Shown here: positions 25,560 to 35,089 of the stretch, in pieces
Numbering within the stretch: position 1 is the first letter of the stretch
Layout: every line of letters begins with the position of its first letter
NCBI GenBank assembly: GCA_963402885.1
Contig: OY727101.1
Coordinates: 16,654,417-16,718,416, forward strand
DNA length: 64,000 bases
Direction of reading: 5' to 3'
Origin: Antedon bifida
Lineage: Eukaryota; Echinodermata; Crinoidea; Comatulida; Antedonidae
The notes under the pieces: generated by a model
Told to the model about the DNA's origin: nothing
The model's database searches: none
The model's input: the letters and a program-made list of their open reading frames with translations, nothing else
Position numbers and translations under genes: made by a program

Positions 25560-25710
25560 ATTCTGAAATTACGTGCGGTGGCGGACGAATCGGGCGCCAG
25601 GTGACTGCGCACATAGTCAGCAGCAGCGGTTGAGGGGCGGCCCGTAATTGGTAGCCGTGTGACGTAGCAGTTACTCGATCTATATAGCTGAGCAGCTATG
25701 GTTGGCTGTC
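25560..25710 (+). promoter_or_regulatory. Probable Gremlin core promoter
   Basis: A CpG-containing, GC-rich patch stands out from AT-rich surroundings. It has an E-box caggtg at 25598-25603, a GC box ggggcgg at 25634-25640, an inverted CCAAT (attgg) at 25647-25651, a CRE-like tgacgta at 25660-25666 and a TATA-like tatatag at 25681-25687, in the usual order and spacing. A start near 25711 is predicted, about 1.8 kb before the Gremlin ATG. Confidence 0.5.
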
Positions 25711-25937
25711 AACAGATTGACTTTATAACGCTTCAAAGACCAATTGAAGTATTTAAATAAGTGTTTTTACTTCACTGCTTCAGTTGTATTCAAGAGGCGA
25801 ACGACAGCACCACGCGTAGCCTCGCTCTACTCATGTCGATATTTGTTGTGTATGGTATTTTATCGGACTCTCATCTATTATAATTTGTTTGTGGATTTCA
25901 TATAATAATGACATTTTAAAGGATTTAAATTTATCTG
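25711..25937 (+). other. Putative non-coding first exon of Gremlin
   Basis: Runs from the predicted start to tatctg|gtaagt (splice donor at 25938). It has no long open frame. A non-coding first exon joined to a single coding exon is the arrangement of vertebrate GREM1. The 5' end is only a prediction from TATA spacing. Confidence 0.45.
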
Positions 25938-26261
25938 GTAAGTTTTGTATTTGATATTTGAAAATTAGTAAGTTCGAAAACATTTAAATAATAATGTTTA
26001 AAATATTTAGTGACGTTAAATAAACACTTTTGATATATTTGCTTGTTTTTATCGAGATATATCAAGTTAACATTAATCAATAATAGGCTAACTGACTGAA
26101 TGTGTAAATGAATAGCTTTGTTCAATATTTTAAACGCTTTATGAATTTGTTTGTCAGAACATTTTTTATTCGTCCTTAACTTTTCTTCTATTCGTTTCCC
26201 ATGTGCGTAAAAGTTAGTTTGATATAGAAAATAACACTTATTATTAGCTATAGCTAAATGC

Positions 26262-26354
26262 TTGGTTCCCCTACTTTAGGACGCGCAGCGCAACGACATA
26301 CGCGCAATTGATTGGTCAATTCCCTTGCGTTGCGCTTACGTCCTTGCGTCCTAG
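26262..26354. mobile_element. MITE family B copy in Gremlin intron 1
   Basis: Short inverted copy with gcttggttcccctactttag at the left and cttacgtccttgcgtcctag at the right. It lies within the predicted first intron. Confidence 0.65.
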
Positions 26355-26967
26355 CTTATACGATCGCTATACAACTTTTAGTTAAACCAGCCAATAAAAT
26401 GTCGATACGTTATCATTTAGAATAGGATATCGCATGTGAACTGGAGAACTATAATTTGATCTGAAGTCAGGGGCTGAATAGCGCCGCAAGACCCCATAAT
26501 CCTGTTAATCATTTACGCCAAGTATTTTATAAGGCATACAGATCTAGGCCTAGGCCCATTTGATACCCTAACAAATAACACACACGGGGCTTACTATTGT
26601 GGTTTGACATAATGTACTTTTATCACGGGGATGAAAGGGACGGAGCTTAATGACAGTATTACACTAATAATACTGTACATTTATGGACTTGATTCTAACC
26701 CGTTCCCTTCGTTGAAACGCTTTTTAAAATGTAAATAATATAAAAGAAAGTTTATTTATAAAATGCATGGTTATCCTATTGTGTTGGACATTATTATTAC
26801 TAGTACTGCGGAAGTATAAAAGTCACTGTGTGTACATTCGCATATTTTACTACCTATTTTTACCACTTGCGGTTACACTGGTCTTAAAATACACGCTTAA
26901 CTAAACATTTGAAACGTATAAACAGTTTGTGTTCTGTCACCCTGTACTATGTTTTGTCAGTTTGTCG

Positions 26968-27025
26968 GTCTGTCTGTCTGTGGCAGGTGACACAGTGAGG
27001 GAGAGGAGGTTACATTTTGCAGGTG
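26968..27025 (+). promoter_or_regulatory. Candidate SMAD/E-box cluster in Gremlin intron 1
   Basis: gtctgtctgtctg (26968-26980) is three overlapping GTCT SMAD half-sites. It is followed by caggtg E-boxes at 26984-26989 and 27020-27025. Vertebrate Gremlin genes are induced by BMP signalling in a negative feedback loop, so SMAD sites would be expected. Short motifs like these also occur by chance. Confidence 0.3.
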
Positions 27026-27444
27026 AAATATTTCGTCCTCCCCGCCTTTCTTTCTTTAAAAACTTAGGCCTAGGCTTAACGCTTATTAAGATGCGGTTTT
27101 TGAGGTGATATTGATATAGTATTGAATTGAATTGAATTGACTAGGCTTGTACAATGGGAGTTGTGGAGTTATCCGACTTTCAACCAATAATTGTCAAGAC
27201 ATCTATTTTCAACCATGATCAATGTCTAGTTATATGAAAATAATAAAGATAACAATGACAATGATAATGACGATATGCGGATAAACAATGACGTCAGCGA
27301 TGGTAAACGTTGACGACAAAATAATGAAAAACAACGATGATGACGATGACAATGATTAGGTCCTTTATAATAGTAATACTGATGATGACACCATAATGAT
27401 TATAATGCTTATGATTAACGGGTTGTTTCTTTATTTTGTTTCAG

Positions 27445-27470
27445 AGCACGCATAATATAATATAGGAGAA
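27445..27470 (+). other. Start of Gremlin coding exon (3' splice site and 5' leader)
   Basis: A pyrimidine-rich tract ending ttattttgtttcag at 27444 is a strong 3' splice site. Twenty-six bases of leader follow, then the ATG at 27471. This supports an upstream non-coding exon. Confidence 0.7.
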
Positions 27471-28031
27471 ATGAATTTATCAAGTCCACTAATCTACCTA
27501 GTGCCAGTCACATTATTACTATTATCGAGTTTAGCCGATGCAGGCAAAGGAAGAAGAAAGGCCAAGAATGTACTTTCCATGCTAGACGACAGCGAGCCGA
27601 CCGTAGGGGCGACCGCACCACGGCGCAACAGAGAAAACAACAGACGCGGCAGCGATCATCGCGGCAAATCACCAGACGAACTTCTAACGCCGTCAAGCGA
27701 AGAAGCGATTGAAATTACTGAGAAACGATACCTGCGAGGGGACTGGTGCAAAACACAGCCTGTAAAACAACTTATCGAAGAAGAGGGTTGTATTAGTCGA
27801 ACAATAACCAACAGGTTTTGTTACGGGCAGTGTAATTCGTTTTATGTTCCTAAAACAGTACGAGACCGGGAACAGAACGCGTTCGTATCGTGCGCTTTTT
27901 GTAAACCGTACAAATACGAAATGAAGACGGTGACTCTACGTTGTCCTGGTAGGACGCCGAACACTAAACGAAAGAAGGTTAAGAAAATTAAGCAATGTCG
28001 CTGTATAGCTATCGATGTCCCGATCGATTGA
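27471..28031 (+). CDS. grem: Gremlin-family (DAN family) secreted BMP antagonist
   Basis: An intact 186-residue protein, close to vertebrate GREM1 (184). Residues 1-24 form a signal peptide (hydrophobic core VPVTLLLLSSLADA, likely cleavage before GKG). A basic, low-complexity linker of about 60 residues follows. The cystine-knot domain runs from about residue 88 to 181, opening LRGDWCKTQPVKQ, with the family hallmark NRFCYGQCNSFYVP (113-126), CAFCKP (141-146), VTLRCP (154-159) and the C-terminal KQCRCIAID (174-182). Nine cysteines (93, 107, 117, 121, 141, 144, 158, 176, 178) match the Gremlin pattern: eight knot cysteines plus one odd cysteine. The basic stretch TKRKKVKKIK just before CRC is the usual heparin-binding region. 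The protein should act outside the cell by binding BMP2/4/7-type ligands and blocking receptor access. The ATG is the first after a strong 3' splice site and gives a proper signal peptide. The gene is convergent with the formin downstream. Family assignment is secure; GREM1 versus GREM2 orthology does not apply to a single pre-duplication copy. Confidence 0.97.
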   Translation: MNLSSPLIYLVPVTLLLLSSLADAGKGRRKAKNVLSMLDDSEPTVGATAPRRNRENNRRGSDHRGKSPDELLTPSSEEAIEITEKRYLRGDWCKTQPVKQLIEEEGCISRTITNRFCYGQCNSFYVPKTVRDREQNAFVSCAFCKPYKYEMKTVTLRCPGRTPNTKRKKVKKIKQCRCIAIDVPID

Positions 28032-28680
28032 TTTGCAGTAGACTTTAACGTTTATTATTTATACATATCTATTCCAATTTCAACGTATAGATTAGCCCAT
28101 TCCGATACATTAGCCAACACACATCTGAAATTATGGATAAAAAAAACACTAAAAGTAGAAGATTTTTATTGATGTATTTACACTCGTAGAAATATTTTAA
28201 ACACAGTTATATTGTGTTACAAAACCTTGTCAAATGTTAGAAAATGTTGTTTTATTGTGTTTTTTAAACGAAATAAGAAAGTTTATCATCTGTTTAGTAC
28301 CGTATTAAGTAGGCCTATTGATTATTGTACACCTTGTAAGAAAAGGTTCGTTCCACTAATACGTAGTGATCTTTAGTCTAGCATAGAAATAATTCAACTT
28401 GCTGTACCCGATGCGAATCTCGTTAATTATGCCGCCACAGGGAGACATAAAGTGTACGCGCGCGTACAAATGCTGATTCTTTACAATGTAGTATAAACTA
28501 TAGTTCGTTACCATTAGCTCTGGGAAGCGAGATAGGAGGGTGGTATATGACTGGGGTAACTCCATAGTGATTGTTTTGTGAAATTTCGGAAAGCATGTTA
28601 TACTGTGTAATATATGACTTTTAGGTCAAAACATTGCCTTTTGTAAATACTGTACCGTAATGTATTTATGAATGCCTTTA

Positions 28681-28833
28681 GGGCTCTGTTCACACTGTAA
28701 CCAGAAGTACTCAATGCACACGCTAATTTGGGGGCTGTCGCAAATGCGTATATACACTCGTAAAAATTGATTCCACCTTATGATATTTGTACGTCGTTAC
28801 ACGCGCTTGCTTACACATAGTGTGAACGGAGCT
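28681..28833. mobile_element. MITE-like element, family E, in the Gremlin 3' UTR
   Basis: Left end gggctctgttcacact after TTA, right end agtgtgaacggagct before taa. The same terminus word (agtgtgaacagggcttaa) recurs as part of the tandem array at about 41000-41555, linking the two. Confidence 0.6.
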
Positions 28834-29136
28834 TAAGCATACGAACCCCACCATAGTGTGAACAGGGCTTAAGCATACGAACCCCACCTTGTATTTAAAT
28901 GAAAACCTTGTATATCCGAATGCTTTGTAAATAATATACCTGTACATATACAAGATATATAAATGTTGTGTGTATATATGTATAAAAGTATAGGCCTATT
29001 AATATTATTATTGAAGATGTAAGCAGCGTACACGCTTTAACTAGTGTGAACAGTATCTGCGTATTATATACACTATATCATTGTTGTTGAGACCAAGCTT
29101 TTTATATTTGAATCATGTTCAGTATTATCTGCAAAA

Positions 29137-29142
29137 AATAAA
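29137..29142 (+). terminator. Poly(A) signal, probably of Gremlin
   Basis: aataaa followed about 20-45 bp later by a GT/T-rich run (ttgcgttgtttgttttg), the standard downstream element. It is the only canonical signal I see between the stop codon and 29200. Confidence 0.55.
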
Positions 29143-29231
29143 ATTATACGTAACTTTAACTTGCGTTGTTTGTTTTGTTTTTTTTTATCGACGACAAAAT
29201 TAGGCAATTAGGCCCTATCAGAGGGTGTGCT

Positions 29232-29352
29232 GAAACCCATGAAAAGCCAAGATACGCAACACAAGTCATTTTGACCAATCACAAGTGACAAACTATCCGA
29301 ACTGCCGCCTGTGATTGGTCAAATTACCTTTTTTGTGTGGGAACTCTGCTTG
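29232..29352. mobile_element. MITE family B, degenerate copy
   Basis: The central inverted words gaccaatcacaagtgac and cctgtgattggtcaaat are kept, while the termini are heavily changed (gtgtgggaactctgctt at the right). Confidence 0.5.
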
Positions 29353-29869
29353 TTATCGGAAAAATGTTCATTCTAGTTCAAGAAGACGTTAAAAATGTGA
29401 TATAATATCAGCAAAAAGCTCTCCTTCCAAATGCGGGGGTTTATTCTAGGTCATTATGATACAGGACTGTCAGGAGGAGATGTGGTTGTGTGACCAAATA
29501 ACGATTCATGAATGACGTCACACTCGATATTCTGGTAACAACGCGTGCAGTGATTTACTTCTCGATAAGGTGCGTTTACACTAACGACTTGATTGATTTC
29601 ATGATCGATTGATTGACAATTTAAAACGATTAAGTAGCCAATAGATACAGCGATAACAAAACAGCAGCTATTAACATTGTCCGGTAGAGTCAACAAAATA
29701 GAATCACCAAATATATGCGAACTCTGAGAAGTGGTATATAAATTCTTTTAGAATTGTTTGAACTTAAGAAAGATATATTTAGTCAATAGTACTGTAACAA
29801 TAATATATGAGCAGACTGGAGCCAAAGTATTTGTATGGCGTTGTTAAAGGGAGCAGTCGACTTATTTTT

Positions 29870-30370
29870 TTACAACCGTGGTCAAATGAAGAATTTCCGC
29901 AGCGCTAGTTGGCGATTCTCATCATCAACACGGCAGCTGGTTTGCTCGCGGTCCTTTGGTCGTCTGGCCGTCTTGGGGCCTAGCTAGCATTGACTTATCA
30001 CGTCTTTCGCATCTTTTCATAATTGCAAAACATATGAAAATCTTTTTCATCTAGCGAGTAAATTCAGCTGCTCAGCTTTGGTCCATCGCTTTACATTGGT
30101 AGCACTGGCGCCAGCGAGCTATCGCTGGTATTAGGCACCGTCGGGCCAAGTACACGATCCGCCTGTTTAATCTTTCTGTTTTGGGCAGATGTTGAAATAA
30201 TCTTTGGCGTGAAATAGGCCTAACGGTTCAAGATACCCACTAGTTCAATATCAAGTTGTTTTAACGATGTTTAAGGGCTTAATTCTGGTCTGCTTTGCTC
30301 TGCACACTCAAGTACACCTGTCTCCGTGACAGTGATTAGCATAGCCACCTGTATCGATTTCCGTCAGGTG
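29870..30370. other. GC-rich non-coding patch downstream of Gremlin
   Basis: About 500 bp clearly richer in G+C than its surroundings, with no open frame. It contains E-box-type cagctg (29933-29938 and 30066-30071), the palindrome ctggcgccag and an adjacent short hairpin ccagcga/tcgctgg at 30105-30128. It could be an enhancer, an untranslated RNA or an old repeat; I cannot decide. Confidence 0.35.
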
Positions 30371-30514
30371 GTGAAATAACGATTATCGAATAACCAGCAA
30401 AGAAACATACGAGCACTGATTACATTTACTTATAATTTGGTATTATAAGTAATAGGCTTCTAAATAAACGTATTCACGTCGAGCGCAAAGCCACTGGTGC
30501 CAATAATGGTCTTA

Positions 30515-30594
30515 TAGCTTGGTTGCCACTAGGACGAAACGTAATGAAAGTTGACCAATGACAGTTTGAATTCATCACTTGTAGTTCTAAGTAA
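30515..30594. mobile_element. MITE family B, left-half copy
   Basis: Begins agcttggttgccactaggac and includes gaccaatgacag; it is cut off by the intact copy that follows. Confidence 0.6.
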
Positions 30595-30773
30595 AGCTTG
30601 GTTCCCACTAGAACGTAACGCAAGGACGTAAACGCAACGCAAGCGTTTTAACCAATGACAAGCGAAGTTATAGACAGTTAGCAATCACAAGCGAATAAGC
30701 CATCGCTTGTGATTGGTCAATTCACTTGCGTTGCGTTACGTCCTTGCGTTGCGTCGCTAGTGGGAACCACGCT
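30595..30773. mobile_element. MITE family B, intact copy 2
   Basis: A 179-bp element almost identical to the copy at 14735-14912; I count about two substitutions across the whole length. Flanked by taa on the left and tta on the right. Such similarity between copies 16 kb apart implies recent transposition or gene conversion. Confidence 0.85.
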
Positions 30774-31064
30774 TTAACTCGCTTGCGTTACGCGTACGTC
30801 CTTGCTATTGCGCCCTAGTGTGAACCAATTATTTTCGATTGCGGCGTGATGCGATGCACTTGTGTGACGTGCCGCCGGTTAAAATGGTCTAAAGCGTTTT
30901 GTAGGCTGCATCCAACATAATTAAAGCAACGCAAGGACGTAAGCGTAACCCAAGTAATTTGACCAATCAAACGCGATGAATCATCAGAACTGCCACTTCG
31001 ATTGGTATCAACTCACTTGCGTTGCGCGTACGTCATCGCATTGCGTCCAAATGGGAACCACATT
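30774..31064. mobile_element. MITE family B, two further diverged copies
   Basis: A right-half copy (30774-30829, ending ccctagtgtgaacc) and a nearly full diverged copy (about 30920-31064) with acgcaaggacgtaagcg at the left and gcgtccaaatgggaacc at the right. Confidence 0.6.
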
Positions 31065-31849
31065 TTAAGGAGCATTCACGACCAAACAGTAACATTGAAG
31101 ACAATCTTGTTAAAACGACTTATTATGCGAATAAATACTTTTCTTTATTCGAACTAATTTTATTTTTGTTATAAATAGGTTTCTATACTAACAATAACAT
31201 TGATTCTAGCTTGACAACGGTTCATTGTTTTACAGTGATTTCTGTTTTCGCCAAGTATGTACTGTAATGTACTTATCAACAACAAAAAATGTATTTAAAA
31301 TCGGGCGACTAGAATTCGGTAATCAACAATGACGGGGCCTTTATATTGCCTAACATGTCAACACTTGAACATGCCATTTAACCCTTTTAGTGTTTACAAG
31401 TATCACACTTACGAACTTTGTATGATAACATCCACTTTGAAAGGAGACGTTTTAGAGCCGCCGAGGCGCTGTATAGCCAATTATACGACACTCGTGAGAT
31501 TCACAAGCCGTGAACTTGAGTACGAGCAGGTATTTCCCTATTTGCAAAAGGAGGATAAATTTCGACATCAACAGTGCGAGTAGACGGTCCAAGAGTACGC
31601 GTGCCATACCCACATGTGCGAATACCAAGAATAGAAAACCAAAAACAAATCAATATTCTAAACAAATAGATACGGCGCCTTTAGTAACAAATGTTATTAT
31701 ATTACGGTTTGGTATGTATGTCAGTTATTTCATTTTTTCTTATGCTATATTGAATGGTCCAATGTTTTGCAAGATAAAAGGAGGGGAAAAACAATAGGTC
31801 CAACATTTTAGAGTTTTAATTATTTGACAATGGAGAATGAACGACACGC
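31065..31849. other. Intergenic stretch, no supported gene
   Basis: Two overlapping plus-strand frames (31329-31583 and 31510-31797) have no recognisable motif or splice-supported neighbour. I treat them as chance. Confidence 0.45.
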
Positions 31850-32155
31850 GGAGGAAGGAACGAACGAAGCGACAGACGCGAATGAACGAACTGACGGAGA
31901 AACGAAAATGAACGAACGAACGGACGAGAACGAACGAACGGACGAGAATGAACGAATACACGCAAATGAACGAACTGATGGACGAGAGAAATGAGAATGA
32001 ACGAACTGACGGACGAGAGAAACGAGAATGAACGAACTGACGGACGGACGGGAGAAACGAGAATTAATTAATGGACGCACGAAAACGAACGAACGAACGG
32101 ACAGACGCGAATGAACGAACGGACGAGAACGAACGAACGGACGAGAACGCACCAA
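31850..32155. repeat. Minisatellite of gaacgaacggacgaga units
   Basis: Degenerate units of roughly 16-30 bp made of gaacgaac, ggacgaga and atgaacgaactgacg. The Arg/Ser-rich minus-strand frames through it are by-products of the repeat. Confidence 0.9.
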
Positions 32156-32159
32156 CGGA

Positions 32160-33284
32160 CATTCGTGAACTTAACACATTAAAAGACAGTCATTAAATTG
32201 ATTATCTAATTTACACTACGTGAACAACGGCAACCGGCACACAGGTAAACCAGAAAGCTCTTACAGTACGAGTGTCACAAAGTTAATTGAATCCAGACTG
32301 AAAAAAAAAAACACATTCGCAAGGTATACAAAAGGCTTCCGGATCTAGACAGTGGTGGGTGTAAAGATCACATAAACCTCGGCCCCACGGTCCAAGATGA
32401 GACGAAAGCATTGTCTTGGTAGAAAAACACGAAAGGGCCTAAAGCTCTATCTGTTCGTTTGTATAAGGCAATCACCGAATTTCCCAGACTATTGGTCTAA
32501 GCCTCAACCTCTAAATATTTCCCTTTGGCGCCGTACATCATGTAATTTAGTTGACTGGCGCCAGGGGAGCCTAAGTCGTGGTAGTGGGTGTGTGTACTTC
32601 TTATCAGACAGGGCCTAATGTGTATAATTTAGCTCTACGAATCTCCTTCAACCCCGAGATCAGCTGTGTCATCGATCGGATCAAACGATTATTATATAAA
32701 GATGAGTTTCTGATGATACCAGTCGAAATGACCACTTGAGCCCCGTAGATGCTTATCGAGGAGTGGGGTCATTTAAGGCCTAAACCCAAGAACAGATATA
32801 GTATTCTTATATCCATTGTTGACAATGTTTTGATAGCCAAATCTGTTTTTAATTTACTTGCTGTTGACTTGTTGAAAGATAATTTACTTATGAGTACTTT
32901 GATAATTTCATAATAATATGTAAACATCCCAGTGTTTTTGTTGGATTGACGTGTGGAGTAAATTATTATTAGTCACAGATTCGTAGGCCTACGAGTAAGC
33001 AAGAGGCTTAAACATACATCGTAAAATCACGTAAAAATACACTGGTAATTATGCATAAAACAATAATTCAGGGTCGTTTAATCCCACAAAATGCAGGAAT
33101 TGTCATGAATAAATAATAGTCTAGTTGGCAGATTAATGTATCGTAAACTTGACAATTGCAACACTCAGGGCAAGGTAACACCTAGTTCAAAATACGACAG
33201 ATTTCCAACATTAAACGAACTTAAAAATTTGTCAAAACAGATTACTAAACAAAACAACAAAATTTACAAATGAACTGTCATTAT
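32160..33284. other. Intergenic stretch, nothing assigned
   Basis: Mixed-composition DNA. The 73-codon frame at 32397-32618 shows no recognisable domain. Confidence 0.45.
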
Positions 33285-33500
33285 TGACCAATTAACGCCA
33301 AGCAAAACTCTCATTGACCAATCAGATTACGCGAACTAAACATGAATGACGCAATATAAATACGCTAACTTTGGACCAATGAAGATGCACGATTCTTTAA
33401 TGTTACAGTATATGTTACAGAACGTTGGTTAATCTGGGTAAGTTCACACTTGACCAATCGGATTATGAGAATGACGTAATACACACCGGGTATAAACCAC
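33285..33500 (+). promoter_or_regulatory. Duplicated CCAAT-TGACG-TATA module
   Basis: Four ccaat boxes on the + strand (33288, 33318, 33376, 33454). Two of them head similar modules: ccaatcagattacg ... tgacgcaatataaata (33318-33362) and ccaatcggattatg ... tgacgtaatac ... tataaac (33454-33497). The repeated order of NF-Y-type box, CRE-like tgacg and TATA is promoter-like. A 57-codon ORF starts 160 bp after the second TATA. Confidence 0.4.
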
Positions 33501-33657
33501 GATGCATGACTAACAGTAATTAATAACATACATAATTGTGAATCCTGATGACTTTTTAGGCCTAGATCACAAACTTTACTTAATGGTTAAACGCACGCCT
33601 AAATCTCGGCTTGGTTTTGGATAAAACCCTTTCATATGGATTTGTTTTCTCATCAAA

Positions 33658-33831
33658 ATGAGTCAATCCGTTCAGATAAATAGATTTAATCTTCAGCTGA
33701 TGAAACAAGCGGATCTGATTAGATATAGACATTTTGGACCGGAAGTAGAGGCAGACGACAGCACAGTCATTTTATCACATTTTAATCATCACTGCCTGAT
33801 GAAGAATAAGAAGAAATACTTTTTTTCATAA
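33658..33831 (+). CDS. Hypothetical 57-aa ORF
   Basis: ATG to TAA. The peptide begins MSQSVQINRFNLQLMKQADL, contains RYRHFGPEVEADDSTVILSH, and ends in a basic tail, KNKKKYFFS. No signal peptide, membrane segment or domain that I recognise. Composition is mixed and protein-like rather than low-complexity, and it follows the CCAAT/TATA module. It could equally be a chance frame in an old transposon remnant. No function is proposed. Confidence 0.2.
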   Translation: MSQSVQINRFNLQLMKQADLIRYRHFGPEVEADDSTVILSHFNHHCLMKNKKKYFFS

Positions 33832-33839
33832 GTAGCGTC

Positions 33840-34890
33840 CCATAGCATATCCCTAACGTTGGATCCGAAACTTTTGTATGTATATATTTTTTTATGCAAA
33901 TGATATACTAAATAGAAATGAAAAATGAAACTTCATACCGCGTACAACACCGTCACCATAAAGCGTCTGGATTTGACGGCTAATAAACTTTATTTTAAAG
34001 GGAAACGAGGTCGTCTGTAACTCTAGGTCGACTCAGCGCAAATCCACAACACGTATGTACTAGTAGTGTACTGCGATTTTATATTAATTCATGGTGGTTT
34101 CACATATTAATATGCATAAGAATATAAACTAATAAATATAATCATTCTATAGTTTTTAGTAATAATAAGTTCTTAAGTAACAAACCAAAGCCTACTAATA
34201 CAACGTAGAAATAATAAATTCAAATTCAGTATTAAAACAAAAATCTGTAAGAATAACCAGGTCGAGTAGGGTGAAATAATATTTACGTAAAATATAATGA
34301 CCGTCACAGCTGTGTGGTGTCAAACTATCTAGGCGTCATAGCCAATAACATTACGCCTGAGGACATATAATATTATAGGCGACGCTTCTAAATACATTTA
34401 CATAACGTAGCCATTATGTCTTCACTCATTATCTTACCAACATTTCAGTCGCTGCCGTTTGGACGAATGTTTCATCTCAGACGAATTTTAAAAACGTCTG
34501 TGAGAACACAGGTGTCGAGTAACCGGCCGCCGGATCCCCAAGAGAATGTCTAAACTACCTGACCGGTGAGACTAGAAAAATTGTGCGTAATAGGCGACGC
34601 GTCAACTGTTGGGCAATTATTGTATCGCCGACACAATATATGATGATGTTTTACAGCAATGTCATGTGATCAATAAACATAGGGCCGAACAACGACCGAA
34701 AAATAAGACAATTTATGGACAATTATTAATATTATTAGCTTTATATTATGTTTGTTTCTTAAAATGGCCTAATACTCTTTTTAGATCTCCTAGCAAAGCT
34801 CCGAAAAGTTTGCACATTGTGGTGATGTGAAAGGTGTATACAAGTGCTTGATTATAGGCTTAAAATTAAGATTGAAAAATGATAAACGCT
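33840..34890. other. AT-rich intergenic stretch, no supported gene
   Basis: I find no repeat family or coding frame that I can defend. The frame at 34609-34830 has no features. Confidence 0.45.
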
Positions 34891-34893
34891 TTA

Positions 34894-35086
34894 AGGCCAA
34901 TTTACAAAGACGAGCGGTAACGGTAATACAAATATAGAATCTATGTTATTCCTTATGACCATTTTACACACAACGAGGAGCGGACAGGCGGTTTCCGCTC
35001 AGGATAGAGACAGATTCTATGCGGGACATGACAAGCTACGCGGTGTTTTCCGCTTACCTTTACCGCTCGTCTGTGTAAATTGGCCT
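34894..35086. mobile_element. MITE family C, intact copy
   Basis: A 193-bp element with termini aggccaatttacaaagacga and ctcgtctgtgtaaattggcc, flanked by TTA at 34891-34893 and 35087-35089. The interior holds agaatctatgttatt and gatagagacagattctatgc, again partly self-complementary. Confidence 0.85.
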
Positions 35087-35089
35087 TTA

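Larger units (their letters stand above)
28032..29160 (+). other. Gremlin 3' UTR (predicted)
   Basis: AT-rich sequence from the TGA to the first aataaa I can find on the + strand. It includes one MITE (28681-28833) and a 38-bp direct repeat of gtgtgaacrgagcttaagca with catacgaacccca (about 28818-28888). A length of about 1.1 kb is inferred only from the poly(A) signal. Confidence 0.5.

Noticed and set aside
27508-27696. Minus-strand frame opposite the Gremlin coding region
   Set aside because: Shadow of the real CDS on the other strand.
31740-32155. Arg/Ser/Phe-rich minus-strand frames, superficially like an RS-domain protein
   Set aside because: Generated by the gaacgaacggacgaga minisatellite.
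33791-33815. Hammerhead ribozyme core suggested by cctgatgaag followed by gaaat
   Set aside because: The intervening bases do not form stem II and the third helix is not apparent; chance match.
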